Source: Ignavibacterium sp037440165 (GTDB lineage Bacteria > Bacteroidota > Ignavibacteria > Ignavibacteriales > Ignavibacteriaceae). From it: 64,000 nt of DNA. The notes beneath the pieces were generated by a model. The model worked only from the letters and a program-made list of their open reading frames with translations. It did not search any database and was not told the origin of the DNA. Of the stretch, positions 34,651 through 42,670 are shown piece by piece; the first letter of the stretch is position 1, and each line of letters starts with the position of its first letter. The translations under genes were made by a program, and so were the position numbers. The DNA lies in NCBI RefSeq assembly GCF_037440165.1, contig NZ_JBBIUQ010000003.1, positions 1 through 64,000 on the forward strand, written 5' to 3'.

Positions 34651-34672
34651 ATTATTATTTTAAACATTAACT

Positions 34673-35779
34673 ATGAAAATTCTGATATTAGCTTTATCCG
34701 GTATTGGCGATGCTCTAATGTTTACTCCTGCTTTGCGTTTATTAAAGCAGGGACTTCCTGAATCACAGATTGATGTTTTGGTAATGTTTGGCGGAGCGAA
34801 AGAGATATTCAGGAACAATCCAAATATCAATAATGTTATCCACTTCAACTTTCTTAAAGAAGGTGCATTCAAATCACTAAAATTCGTCTTGTCACTTAGA
34901 AATAAATATGATGCGATTGTAAATGTTTATCCCTCGAATAGAAAGGAATACAATCTTATCTCATTACTGATTGGCGCAAAGCACAGAGTTGCAGCAGAAT
35001 ATCTTCGTATGAATCGTGAAAATCTCGGTTGGCTAAATAATATAACTGTTAAAGAAGATGACTCGATGCACAATGTTCAGACTAATATCAGAATGATTGA
35101 GAAACTGATTGAAAAAGTTGCTCATAAAAAAATCAACTTTTATGATGCAGAAGAAATTAACCTTGAACTTAACTTTGGTGAAGATGATTTAAACTTTGCT
35201 GAGAATTTTTTATCAGAAAAGAAGATTTCGTCGAAAGACTTAGTTATTGGATTTCATCCCGGTTGTGCAACATTAAAGAATCATATCAAACGCAGATGGG
35301 AGCCTGAAAAATTTTCTCTTCTTGCAAATAAGCTGATTGACAAATACTCAGCAAAGATTTTGGTTTTTGGCGGACCGGAAGAATCAGAATTAAAAAAAGA
35401 AGTGAGAAATAATATTCAATCAGAAAATGCTTTGGAAATTGAAACAGGAACACTTCTGCAATCTGCGGCAATAATGAAAAGATGTAATTTGTTCATTACT
35501 AATGACTCTGCTCTAATGCATATTGCATCAGCATTACAGCTTCCTGTAGTTGCTATAATAGGACCCACAAATACAAATTACATTCATCCCTGGAAAACAA
35601 AACACACAATTGCTTCTCTTAAACTTGAATGTTCGCCTTGTTTCTTTTATTCGCCAAGACCTTTATCCTGCAAAAGAGATGATGTGAAGTTTAAATGTAT
35701 TAAGGAACTAAGTGTGGATTTAGTTTTTGCCGAAGCAAATAAATTTATCTCGGAGATAGCTGAATCAAAACAATTTTGA
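34673..35779 (+). CDS. Glycosyltransferase family 9 protein
   Basis: 368 residues of the heptosyltransferase-like GT9 family: MKILILALSGIGDALMFTPAL at the N-terminus, IGFHPGCATLKNHIKRRWEP in the middle, and FITNDSALMHIASALQLPVV plus GPTNTN at the donor site. The late cysteines (ECSPCFFYS, SCKRDD, KCIKEL) resemble the tail of the other GT9 protein in this window (3602-4606), but the two are clearly different paralogues. It probably adds sugars to LPS or another envelope glycan. The last 15 bases overlap the convergent LOG-family gene. Confidence 0.88.
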   Translation: MKILILALSGIGDALMFTPALRLLKQGLPESQIDVLVMFGGAKEIFRNNPNINNVIHFNFLKEGAFKSLKFVLSLRNKYDAIVNVYPSNRKEYNLISLLIGAKHRVAAEYLRMNRENLGWLNNITVKEDDSMHNVQTNIRMIEKLIEKVAHKKINFYDAEEINLELNFGEDDLNFAENFLSEKKISSKDLVIGFHPGCATLKNHIKRRWEPEKFSLLANKLIDKYSAKILVFGGPEESELKKEVRNNIQSENALEIETGTLLQSAAIMKRCNLFITNDSALMHIASALQLPVVAIIGPTNTNYIHPWKTKHTIASLKLECSPCFFYSPRPLSCKRDDVKFKCIKELSVDLVFAEANKFISEIAESKQF

Positions 35780-36292
35780 TTTAAGCTTACTTACAATTTG
35801 ATTAACATCTTCAGTTATGTCCACCAAATCAGTTCGCTTTCCTTCATAATTCATCTGTTCATTAATTACCCTAACTATCTCTTTCCACATTTGCGAATGG
35901 CAGATTATAGGTTTTTCCGGCTGAAGTTTTTTATTTGCATATTCCCAAACTGCTGCAAGTTCCAGAAATGTTCCTGTTCCTCCCTGAAGCACCACATAGG
36001 CATCACCCATTTCAATCAGCTTTTCGATTCTTTCAAATAATGTTTTGCCTCTTACCTCAATTGTTATGTAAGGATTTGGAAGAGAATTCAAGTTATCAAC
36101 TGTTACAGCATAAACAAGTCCGCCTTTATCATACGCACCTTTAGATGCCGCTTCCATAATACCACCATAACCACCAGTGCAAATATTAAAGCCTTCCTCT
36201 GCAAGTTTTGCTCCTAATTGATATGCAATTTCATATTGCTCTTCCCCCTGCTTAGGAATCGAGCTGCCAAAGATTGTTACTGTTCTTTCCAT
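35765..36292 (-). CDS. LOG-family (TIGR00725/SLOG-like) nucleotide-binding protein
   Basis: 175 residues with a Rossmann-like fold: TVTIFGSSIPKQGEEQYE at the start, the glycine loop ICTGGYGGIMEAASKGAYDKGG, and QGGTGTFLELAAVWEYANK, corresponding to the PGGxGTxxE motif with Gln in place of Pro. LOG enzymes release bases from nucleoside monophosphates, and related SLOG proteins bind nucleotide-derived ligands. A catalytic Arg/Glu pair is only partly evident, so ligand binding or phosphoribohydrolase activity are both possible. It converges on the GT9 gene with a 15-base overlap. Confidence 0.82.
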   Translation of the reverse strand: MERTVTIFGSSIPKQGEEQYEIAYQLGAKLAEEGFNICTGGYGGIMEAASKGAYDKGGLVYAVTVDNLNSLPNPYITIEVRGKTLFERIEKLIEMGDAYVVLQGGTGTFLELAAVWEYANKKLQPEKPIICHSQMWKEIVRVINEQMNYEGKRTDLVDITEDVNQIVSKLKSKLF

Positions 36293-36303
36293 ATTTTTTA
36301 GTA

Positions 36304-36311
36304 CAAAAATA
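36304..36311 (-). promoter_or_regulatory. Possible -7 element of the LOG-family gene
   Basis: TATTTTTG on the minus strand matches TAnnTTTG 12 bases before the start codon. The best -33 candidate is TTTA at about 21 bases spacing. Weak. Confidence 0.3.
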
Positions 36312-36438
36312 GTTTTGAGTTGAGATAAATACTAAAGCAAGATGATTTCACAGTTGTGAGGTATAGGAATTAAATTGTTAGTGTGATTTATTAAAAGATT
36401 AAATAGTAATAAAAAATTTTAAGTTGATTAATAAATAA

Positions 36439-36462
36439 AAAGGCGAACATAAGTTCGCCTTT
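36439..36462 (-). terminator. Terminator of the TonB receptor-PorV operon
   Basis: AAAGGCGAAC (36439-36448) and GTTCGCCTTT (36453-36462) form a perfect 10-base stem with an ATAA tetraloop. On the minus strand TTTTATTTAT follows; on the plus strand AATTTTTA follows, so it can act in both directions. It lies 30 bases after the stop of the last operon gene. Confidence 0.85.
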
Positions 36463-36491
36463 AATTTTTAAGTAATTCTTTTATTCAAAGA

Positions 36492-37991
36492 TTACTTTAC
36501 TAACATCATTTTTCTTGTAAGTTTAACTCCATTGGCTTCAAGAGTATAGAAGTACATTCCGCTCGCCATATTTGGTGCACCGAATTTCACTTCATAAGTT
36601 CCCGGTGTCTGTTGTTCATCAACCAAGGTAACCACTTCCTGTCCCAGAATGTTATAAACTTTTAGTGAAACCTGACCCTCTTTCGGTAAACTGTATCTTA
36701 TAGTTGTTACCGGGTTGAATGGGTTAGGATAGTTCTGCTCTAATTGATAAGCAGCAGGAACTAAATCACTGATCTGATCAACAGATGAAGTGAAATCACC
36801 AAAGCGATTATTAATTACAATTAAACCACCAGGAGCCTGGAAGAGGAATAATCTGTGATTCTGACCAAATCCAGCTTCATTATCAAGCGGATTTGAACCA
36901 CCATTAACTGTGTCAGCACCAGGATACATTACACCAAATTTATATGCATAGTTACCAGCATTAGTACCTGCTGCAGCAGTAACAGTTATTGTCCATTTAT
37001 TTGTGCTTGGAATTCTGCTAAGAACTTTCATTTGTCCTGTTGCAGTATCTCCAGCACACCAGCATCCACCTGCGTTCCAGCTTCCAAGGAAGTCTGCACC
37101 ACCGCGCATACCAACAAATTCAATCTGATCAATTGGAACTGGTTCGCCATTATAGAAATTCACAGCACCAGTCATATCAACAGTTATCTGAACATTTACA
37201 TCTGAATTGAGAGGAGCGAGTAGCGGGAAAATTTCAGGAACAATAACTCCAAGATCCTGAGTTGTGCCATCTGCTTCAAAAGTTACAACTCTGTTTGGTC
37301 TGTCTTCCCAACCGGTGTTTGCAAATCTGTTATCCGGATATGCTTTGAATTTCCATTCTTCATTAGCACCAAGGAAACCAGCTACATCCAAACTTGTTGT
37401 ATAGATTCCGGGATTGAATGGATCAGTGTTGAATAATCTTCTGTTCCCTTCATTCAATACTGTTCCGTTACCTGACCAGGTCATTCCCATAACAAGTAAT
37501 GAATCTGAGTTAGGATCGAAAGCACCGCCAAGACCGATACCTAAAATTCCACTAATGTCTGCAGTGAAATTAAAAGTATTAGTTACAGCGGTTCGATAAA
37601 GACTATCATCGTTAAACCAGTAAGTAGGAAGAACTACACCAGGAGCTGTAACCGTGAAAGTTCTGTTCGGTCTACCTTCCCAACCATCAGGAGCAATTAC
37701 GAATTTGAATTCGTAATTATTTCCCGCTGTGGTATTTGGAAAATCAACAGTAAGAGTGTAGATGGTATCACCATCAGTATCAGTCATGGCATAGAGATTA
37801 CCCTGCCAGTTACCACCGGGATCGCCGGCATCTGCCTGGAAGCTGCCTCTGATAACAACCTGATCGCTTGAAGGGTTAAACTGACCCTTAAAAACAGCTA
37901 CGCCCATATCAACATTGAATGTAACAGGAATAGTTTGAGCGAAGCTGAAAGAAGTGAAAAGCAACAATGCTGTAATCACTATTTTTCTCAT
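36492..37991 (-). CDS. Secreted T9SS protein with starch-binding/E-set-like repeats
   Basis: 499 residues from the ATG at 37991, chosen because GAGG lies six bases before it and the signal peptide (KIVITALLLFTSFSFAQ) starts there. Residues 20-125, 130-245 and 255-390 look like related beta-sandwich modules with VTFNVDMG, VVIRGSFQ, DGDTIYTLTVDFP, YEFKFV and GWEGRPNRTF landmarks, similar to carbohydrate-binding/E-set modules of the CBM20/CBM48 type. A type A sorting domain begins at LEQNYPNPFNPVTTIRY and ends KLTRKMMLVK without the palindromic insertion. Last gene of the operon, 35 bases after the PorV-like gene. Probably a glycan-binding surface protein. Confidence 0.85.
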   Translation of the reverse strand: MRKIVITALLLFTSFSFAQTIPVTFNVDMGVAVFKGQFNPSSDQVVIRGSFQADAGDPGGNWQGNLYAMTDTDGDTIYTLTVDFPNTTAGNNYEFKFVIAPDGWEGRPNRTFTVTAPGVVLPTYWFNDDSLYRTAVTNTFNFTADISGILGIGLGGAFDPNSDSLLVMGMTWSGNGTVLNEGNRRLFNTDPFNPGIYTTSLDVAGFLGANEEWKFKAYPDNRFANTGWEDRPNRVVTFEADGTTQDLGVIVPEIFPLLAPLNSDVNVQITVDMTGAVNFYNGEPVPIDQIEFVGMRGGADFLGSWNAGGCWCAGDTATGQMKVLSRIPSTNKWTITVTAAAGTNAGNYAYKFGVMYPGADTVNGGSNPLDNEAGFGQNHRLFLFQAPGGLIVINNRFGDFTSSVDQISDLVPAAYQLEQNYPNPFNPVTTIRYSLPKEGQVSLKVYNILGQEVVTLVDEQQTPGTYEVKFGAPNMASGMYFYTLEANGVKLTRKMMLVK

Positions 37992-38026
37992 ATTGTACCT
38001 CATGTTTTGTTAGGTGAATAAACTTA

Positions 38027-39058
38027 TTAAAGACCAACACTTAATGAGAATCTTGAAATCTCGTTAAATATTCCGAGATTTGAATAACTGTAATCAAACT
38101 TAGCGAAGAAATCACTGAAATCATATTGAACACCAATACCGGCAGTTAATCCATCAGCACTTTGGGAAGAATATAATAAATCATTTTTATCTCTGAACAA
38201 ACCATAATAACCACCACGCAAAAATAACATTTTATTCCAACCAACTTCAATTCCGACATTCGTATGTGTTGACTGATTGTTCGGAATAACTGCATCGCCT
38301 GTTAATGTAAAATTCCATTGTTCTAAAAAGTTTATGTCATAAGCCAATCCAACAGTAAACACTAACGGTAATGGCCAGCTGTCAGTATCTAATGAACCGG
38401 AAATGTTAGGATTGTTACCGGAATTGGGTGGATCAATATCAATAGGTCTTTTAAGATCTTTTCCGTCAAGTTTCATCTCGGTACCAAAGTTTGAAATGTT
38501 TGCACCGAGTTTTAATCCCTCGAGTTCAGTATAAAATAAAAGTCCGATATCTAATGCAAATGCTGAAGCTGTTTGATTCCAGACTTTCTGAGTAATGTAT
38601 TTTACAGTTCCACCAATCGAAAATCTGTCAGTAAGATTTCTTGAATAAGATAAACTTACTGCAAGATCATCTGCAGACCATTTCTGTCCGGTACCGTTTG
38701 GTTGTTCAGGAGTAGTAATTTCTTCTTCACCGTAATCAAGTTGGTTAATACTAACACCAACAGCATTATCATCATCGAATTTAAAAGCTAAACCAATCCA
38801 GTTCAATCTAGTTCCTACAAGCCATTCGGCAGTTATAGCGGTAAATTCGCTTCTGCTCATTCTGGATAAACCAGAAGGATTCCAGAAAGATGTTGTAGCA
38901 TCATTTGCAACGGCTGAGAATGCTCCTCCCATAGCTGTTGCCCGAGGTCCAACCGGAATTGTTAAAAAGTTTGCTGCAGTAGTCCCAACTTTAGATTGCG
39001 GAAACAATGTGGTCACTGCCGCAATTGAAATTATCAATGAAATTATTTTTTTATTCAT
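38027..39058 (-). CDS. PorV/PorQ family outer-membrane barrel protein
   Basis: 343 residues. The start is ATG at 39058 with GGAG six bases upstream; the in-frame GTG at 39070 overlaps that ribosome site. A signal peptide precedes VGTTAANFLTIPVGPRATAMGGAFSAV, the family's typical N-terminus, then WNPSGLSRM and repeating beta strands to the final FSLSVGL. PorV is the shuttle that carries cargo from the T9SS translocon to the attachment complex, while PorQ-like relatives act nearby. Here it lies between a giant surface protein and a T9SS cargo gene, which suggests a dedicated export or attachment partner. The exact subfamily is unsettled. Confidence 0.85.
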   Translation of the reverse strand: MNKKIISLIISIAAVTTLFPQSKVGTTAANFLTIPVGPRATAMGGAFSAVANDATTSFWNPSGLSRMSRSEFTAITAEWLVGTRLNWIGLAFKFDDDNAVGVSINQLDYGEEEITTPEQPNGTGQKWSADDLAVSLSYSRNLTDRFSIGGTVKYITQKVWNQTASAFALDIGLLFYTELEGLKLGANISNFGTEMKLDGKDLKRPIDIDPPNSGNNPNISGSLDTDSWPLPLVFTVGLAYDINFLEQWNFTLTGDAVIPNNQSTHTNVGIEVGWNKMLFLRGGYYGLFRDKNDLLYSSQSADGLTAGIGVQYDFSDFFAKFDYSYSNLGIFNEISRFSLSVGL

Positions 39059-39078
39059 AATAAACTCCACTTAAAATC

Positions 39079-42000
39079 TTATTTAATGATTGCAAGTTTA
39101 CCGGTCTTCTTATCACTGACGCCATCCATTTCAACAACATAGAAATAAACCCCATAGGCAACATCAAGACCTTCTTTAGTTCTTACATCCCAGGCTACTG
39201 TGCCGTCATTCAAATCTCCGTCGTGTTCAAGAGTTCTGACGTGACTTCCGCTTGAAGTATAAATGTGAACACGGCTCTTCGGGGGAAGATTATTAAAGTA
39301 AATAACTCTTTCACCTCTTCCGCGAACAGTTGGGGGCAATGGCTGTTCATAAACATTTGTAACTACATATGGATTTGGAACAGCTTTTACTCTTTCCAGC
39401 TGTTGAACAGCGCTGTTCGGATCATAAGCTGGTTTTGATGTTGAAAAAGTAAATGAATCGTTACCAGTAAGTGGTTTATTTATGTAGATAAATAAAGTAT
39501 CACCACCAAGCGGAAAGTTTGATGAGCTGTCACCATTGAATGTAATTCTCCACGAAAACTTCTTGCCTTCAGCATCAGATAATATCACAACATCATTAAA
39601 CGAGATAGTATCTCTTCTGAAAGGTGATGGTTCACTAAATCCAAATTGAACTCTGATTGGATTATTCTTATCTGTTATGTCATAAGCTCTGAAGTTCACA
39701 AGTTTAGCGGGTGGAGCTGAGTTGCCAAAAATCTGAGTTAATCTGTTTGATGAATCCGAATAAGTCTCAGTAAATACCAGCATATAATCTTTCGGATATT
39801 TTGTTGCGGAAAGATTAGCTGATGTAAACTGATCAACGGTAAATCTCAGATTCCCTGGTCTGTCGTTGTTCCATCCGCTTCTGTTTCTGTCTAACCTGAT
39901 ACTATCTAAGGTTTGATATGAAGGATCTATTGAAAGTCTTGTACCGTTAAAAACAATTCCGTTTTCAGGCCGTATTTCTGCATCTTGTAATACCTCAGAA
40001 TCGGTTTCCAGATCAATCACAGAATATTTATCAGAAATACTTATACTGTCTTTAATATTACCAGAGGTAACATAATATTTATCCTTAAATTCAATTTTAT
40101 AATTCTTATCAAGAACTTTTGTTGGATCTAAAACTTCGAAATAAGGTACAGCATTTGAATAACCGCTCTGACGAACAGCAGGAAGTCCGGAAGCAGGCGG
40201 TACATAACCAGCAACCGGAGCGTTTGGTATTACAGCAACAGTATTTATATCGGTTGAAATTTGTCCTAAAGCATCTTTAGAAATAAATCTTGTATTCTCT
40301 GAAGGGAATATATCTTTAGTTGGATCTCCTCTGTCATAAGCAACTACAGCATAGTAATATGTTCTTCCGTTGATAACATCATTATCAACATAAAAATTCT
40401 GGATACCGTTGTCTGATCCAAGGAAAAATGGAGCTCCGCTTGTCAATTCATACAAAGTAGGAGACGGAACAAATAATCCCTTTACTCCATTTATCAGATC
40501 GAATTGAGCAATAGGTTTATAGAAAACTTTGTTACCTGAAAAATCTGTAATTAACAAAGCGTCACTCAAATCTGGGTCAGTGCCTTTATAAATTTTATAA
40601 CCTTCAAAATCTTTTACTCTTAGTGTTGGATCAACTGATTCTTCTGCTATTCTATCCCAATAAAGTGTAACTTTACCATCACCGGCAACTGCAGTAACAG
40701 TTGGTTTTTCAGGTGGTTTAGGGAAGTTGTAATTTGCATTATAAATTGTCTGAGCAATTTGCTTTGTCTTAAGAACTGCGGGGAAATCTGAACCGAATGC
40801 TAAAGCCAATGAAAATCTTTCGGTCTTACCTGCAAGCAATGGGAAATATCCTGAGCCATAGATAAAATCACCATCTTCACCACGAATAGCAACATTGTTG
40901 ACAATTGATCTTGGAACCTGAAAGAATCCTGGTTTCATTCTTCTCCACATATCAAAATCATCGCTCATTGTAATATCACCGGCAGGAACGAAATACTGGA
41001 AAGAAGTTAAACCAATCTGATCTGATTCATCAACATCAGTCGCATCAAAATTTGGTTCACCCGGAGTTGGGATTCCATCAGCTTCTCCCAAATCATTTGT
41101 GCCAGCTTTACCATCAGCACCGACATCATCAAATTCAGGACCCCAATCGCAATCGTTATCTACTAAATCACTTCTTGACTCATCAAGCATTTTATCTGTT
41201 GTGCCAAGATTACCTGCAAAATCTTTGTACATAATTGGAGCTAATTGATCAATTAATACAATCGGAACCTGCCCACTTCTATCAATTTTTAAGACACGAT
41301 AGTGAACTAAAAAGTTCTCATCAATAATTCCATCAAGATCGTTATCAATACCATCAATAGCATTCGGATTAACTTCACTTGTTTGCTGAATAAAATCTCC
41401 CTCTTTTAACTGCGTAACTCCTGGTTGAAGGAAAAACGGAACACCCATTGAGTAAACAGTTACTGTATCATTTGGCATTGTAAAAACAGTTCTCTGAAAA
41501 GTATTTTTATCAATCAAAATAAGTTTCTGACCTGCCTGAACTGTTAAGGGTTGAAAATCTGCCTCGACAAAACTAGTGGCAAATGGTGAAAAGCAATCAT
41601 ATCCATCATCATTATCAGCGTCGTTATCTATTCCATCATATTCATTTCCCGGAGATTCAAGAAATGCATAAGCAATGTAACCAACCTGGGTTGGGTCGGG
41701 CAGCCATCTTGGATTAGCTGATGGAGAGATATAACGATCAAAATCCCAGGTATAGGTGATAGCTTCTCTAATATCGAAGAAAGATACATCGTCATTCCAC
41801 TCCGGAGTTTCAACTCCAACATATGTTCCTACCAAAACTCCGAATACTGCCTGATCATAATTTTCAGTTCCATCGTTCTTAATGTTGTACAACCAGAAAA
41901 TAACATCCTGAGCAAGAAAATTTGACCACTGTAATCCTCTTACAGAAACCTGAATGGCCTGTCCTCTTCTTGAAACATCAAAGCTATCCGGGATAAATCC

Positions 42001-42648
42001 ATACAACAAATAAGCTTCCTGATCTCTGCTATCATCCATCCAGAAGTAACTTTCCTGATCAGCATTTAACTGACCTCGACCAAAAAATCCATTCCAGTCA
42101 ACCTGAGGTGTAATATCTTTTCCATCAACAATTATTGGGTCACCTGAATAAGTCCAGTCAGGATAATCAGGCCAGAAAGGAGGCCAGGTATCCGGCTGAT
42201 GACTCATTGCAACGCCTTTTCCAACTTCTTTTGTAAAAGGATTTGCAAATCCGGGAATTGGTTCAAAAGTATATGAACCTCCGCCACCGCCTTCACCGCC
42301 ACCGGGACGATCAACTGGTGTTATAATTACAGAATAAATTGTGTCTGGTCTGCTCAATGGATCAGGTCTCCAATCTCTTATTGGAAGACGAAGCCCCACC
42401 AAAGGAGAAACATCACCAACATAACCATTTGCATCATATTTCCAAGCGCCTCGTGGACCTTCATTTCCTGGCTGAGCAATAACGCCATAGTTTGTAAATA
42501 CTGTTCTAACCTGATTGCCTCTGTGAACACCAACTTTTCTGAAGTTTGGTGTTCCTCTCTCAGTAATTCTCTGCTGTGCAAATACTTCCAAAGGAAGCAT
42601 TGTTAACATTGCAATTACAATTATCAGATATTTAATTTTTACTTTCAT
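39079..42648 (-). CDS. Giant secreted protein with Asp-rich calcium-binding-like repeats and a T9SS-like C-terminal domain
   Basis: 1189 residues from ATG 42648, where the signal peptide MKVKIKYLIIVIAMLTMLPL begins; the longer frame to 42744 runs into the receptor gene. A Gly-rich patch (PGGGEGGGGGSYTF, near residue 115) is followed by a large beta-rich body. Asp-rich segments YDGIDNDADNDDGYDC (about 338-352), AIDGIDNDLDGIIDENF (about 430-446) and one near 488-530 resemble thrombospondin type 3-like calcium sites. Fibronectin-like segments (KPTVTAVAGDGKVTLYWDR near 640) follow, and the C-terminal 100 residues (KAVPNPYVV ... SSGSHVRTLEHDGD ... KTGKLAIIK) are FlgD/T9SS sorting-like. It is operon-linked to the TonB-dependent receptor (22-base gap) and the PorV-like gene. 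Confidence 0.8.
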   Translation of the reverse strand: MKVKIKYLIIVIAMLTMLPLEVFAQQRITERGTPNFRKVGVHRGNQVRTVFTNYGVIAQPGNEGPRGAWKYDANGYVGDVSPLVGLRLPIRDWRPDPLSRPDTIYSVIITPVDRPGGGEGGGGGSYTFEPIPGFANPFTKEVGKGVAMSHQPDTWPPFWPDYPDWTYSGDPIIVDGKDITPQVDWNGFFGRGQLNADQESYFWMDDSRDQEAYLLYGFIPDSFDVSRRGQAIQVSVRGLQWSNFLAQDVIFWLYNIKNDGTENYDQAVFGVLVGTYVGVETPEWNDDVSFFDIREAITYTWDFDRYISPSANPRWLPDPTQVGYIAYAFLESPGNEYDGIDNDADNDDGYDCFSPFATSFVEADFQPLTVQAGQKLILIDKNTFQRTVFTMPNDTVTVYSMGVPFFLQPGVTQLKEGDFIQQTSEVNPNAIDGIDNDLDGIIDENFLVHYRVLKIDRSGQVPIVLIDQLAPIMYKDFAGNLGTTDKMLDESRSDLVDNDCDWGPEFDDVGADGKAGTNDLGEADGIPTPGEPNFDATDVDESDQIGLTSFQYFVPAGDITMSDDFDMWRRMKPGFFQVPRSIVNNVAIRGEDGDFIYGSGYFPLLAGKTERFSLALAFGSDFPAVLKTKQIAQTIYNANYNFPKPPEKPTVTAVAGDGKVTLYWDRIAEESVDPTLRVKDFEGYKIYKGTDPDLSDALLITDFSGNKVFYKPIAQFDLINGVKGLFVPSPTLYELTSGAPFFLGSDNGIQNFYVDNDVINGRTYYYAVVAYDRGDPTKDIFPSENTRFISKDALGQISTDINTVAVIPNAPVAGYVPPASGLPAVRQSGYSNAVPYFEVLDPTKVLDKNYKIEFKDKYYVTSGNIKDSISISDKYSVIDLETDSEVLQDAEIRPENGIVFNGTRLSIDPSYQTLDSIRLDRNRSGWNNDRPGNLRFTVDQFTSANLSATKYPKDYMLVFTETYSDSSNRLTQIFGNSAPPAKLVNFRAYDITDKNNPIRVQFGFSEPSPFRRDTISFNDVVILSDAEGKKFSWRITFNGDSSSNFPLGGDTLFIYINKPLTGNDSFTFSTSKPAYDPNSAVQQLERVKAVPNPYVVTNVYEQPLPPTVRGRGERVIYFNNLPPKSRVHIYTSSGSHVRTLEHDGDLNDGTVAWDVRTKEGLDVAYGVYFYVVEMDGVSDKKTGKLAIIK

Positions 42649-42670
42649 AATTTTTAATCCGTTTTTTCCA

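Noticed and set aside
36492..39058. PorV-like gene as evidence that the core T9SS is encoded here
   Set aside because: No SprA, GldK-N, PorT or PorU genes appear in the window; only cargo and a PorV-like barrel are present, so the machinery must be encoded elsewhere.
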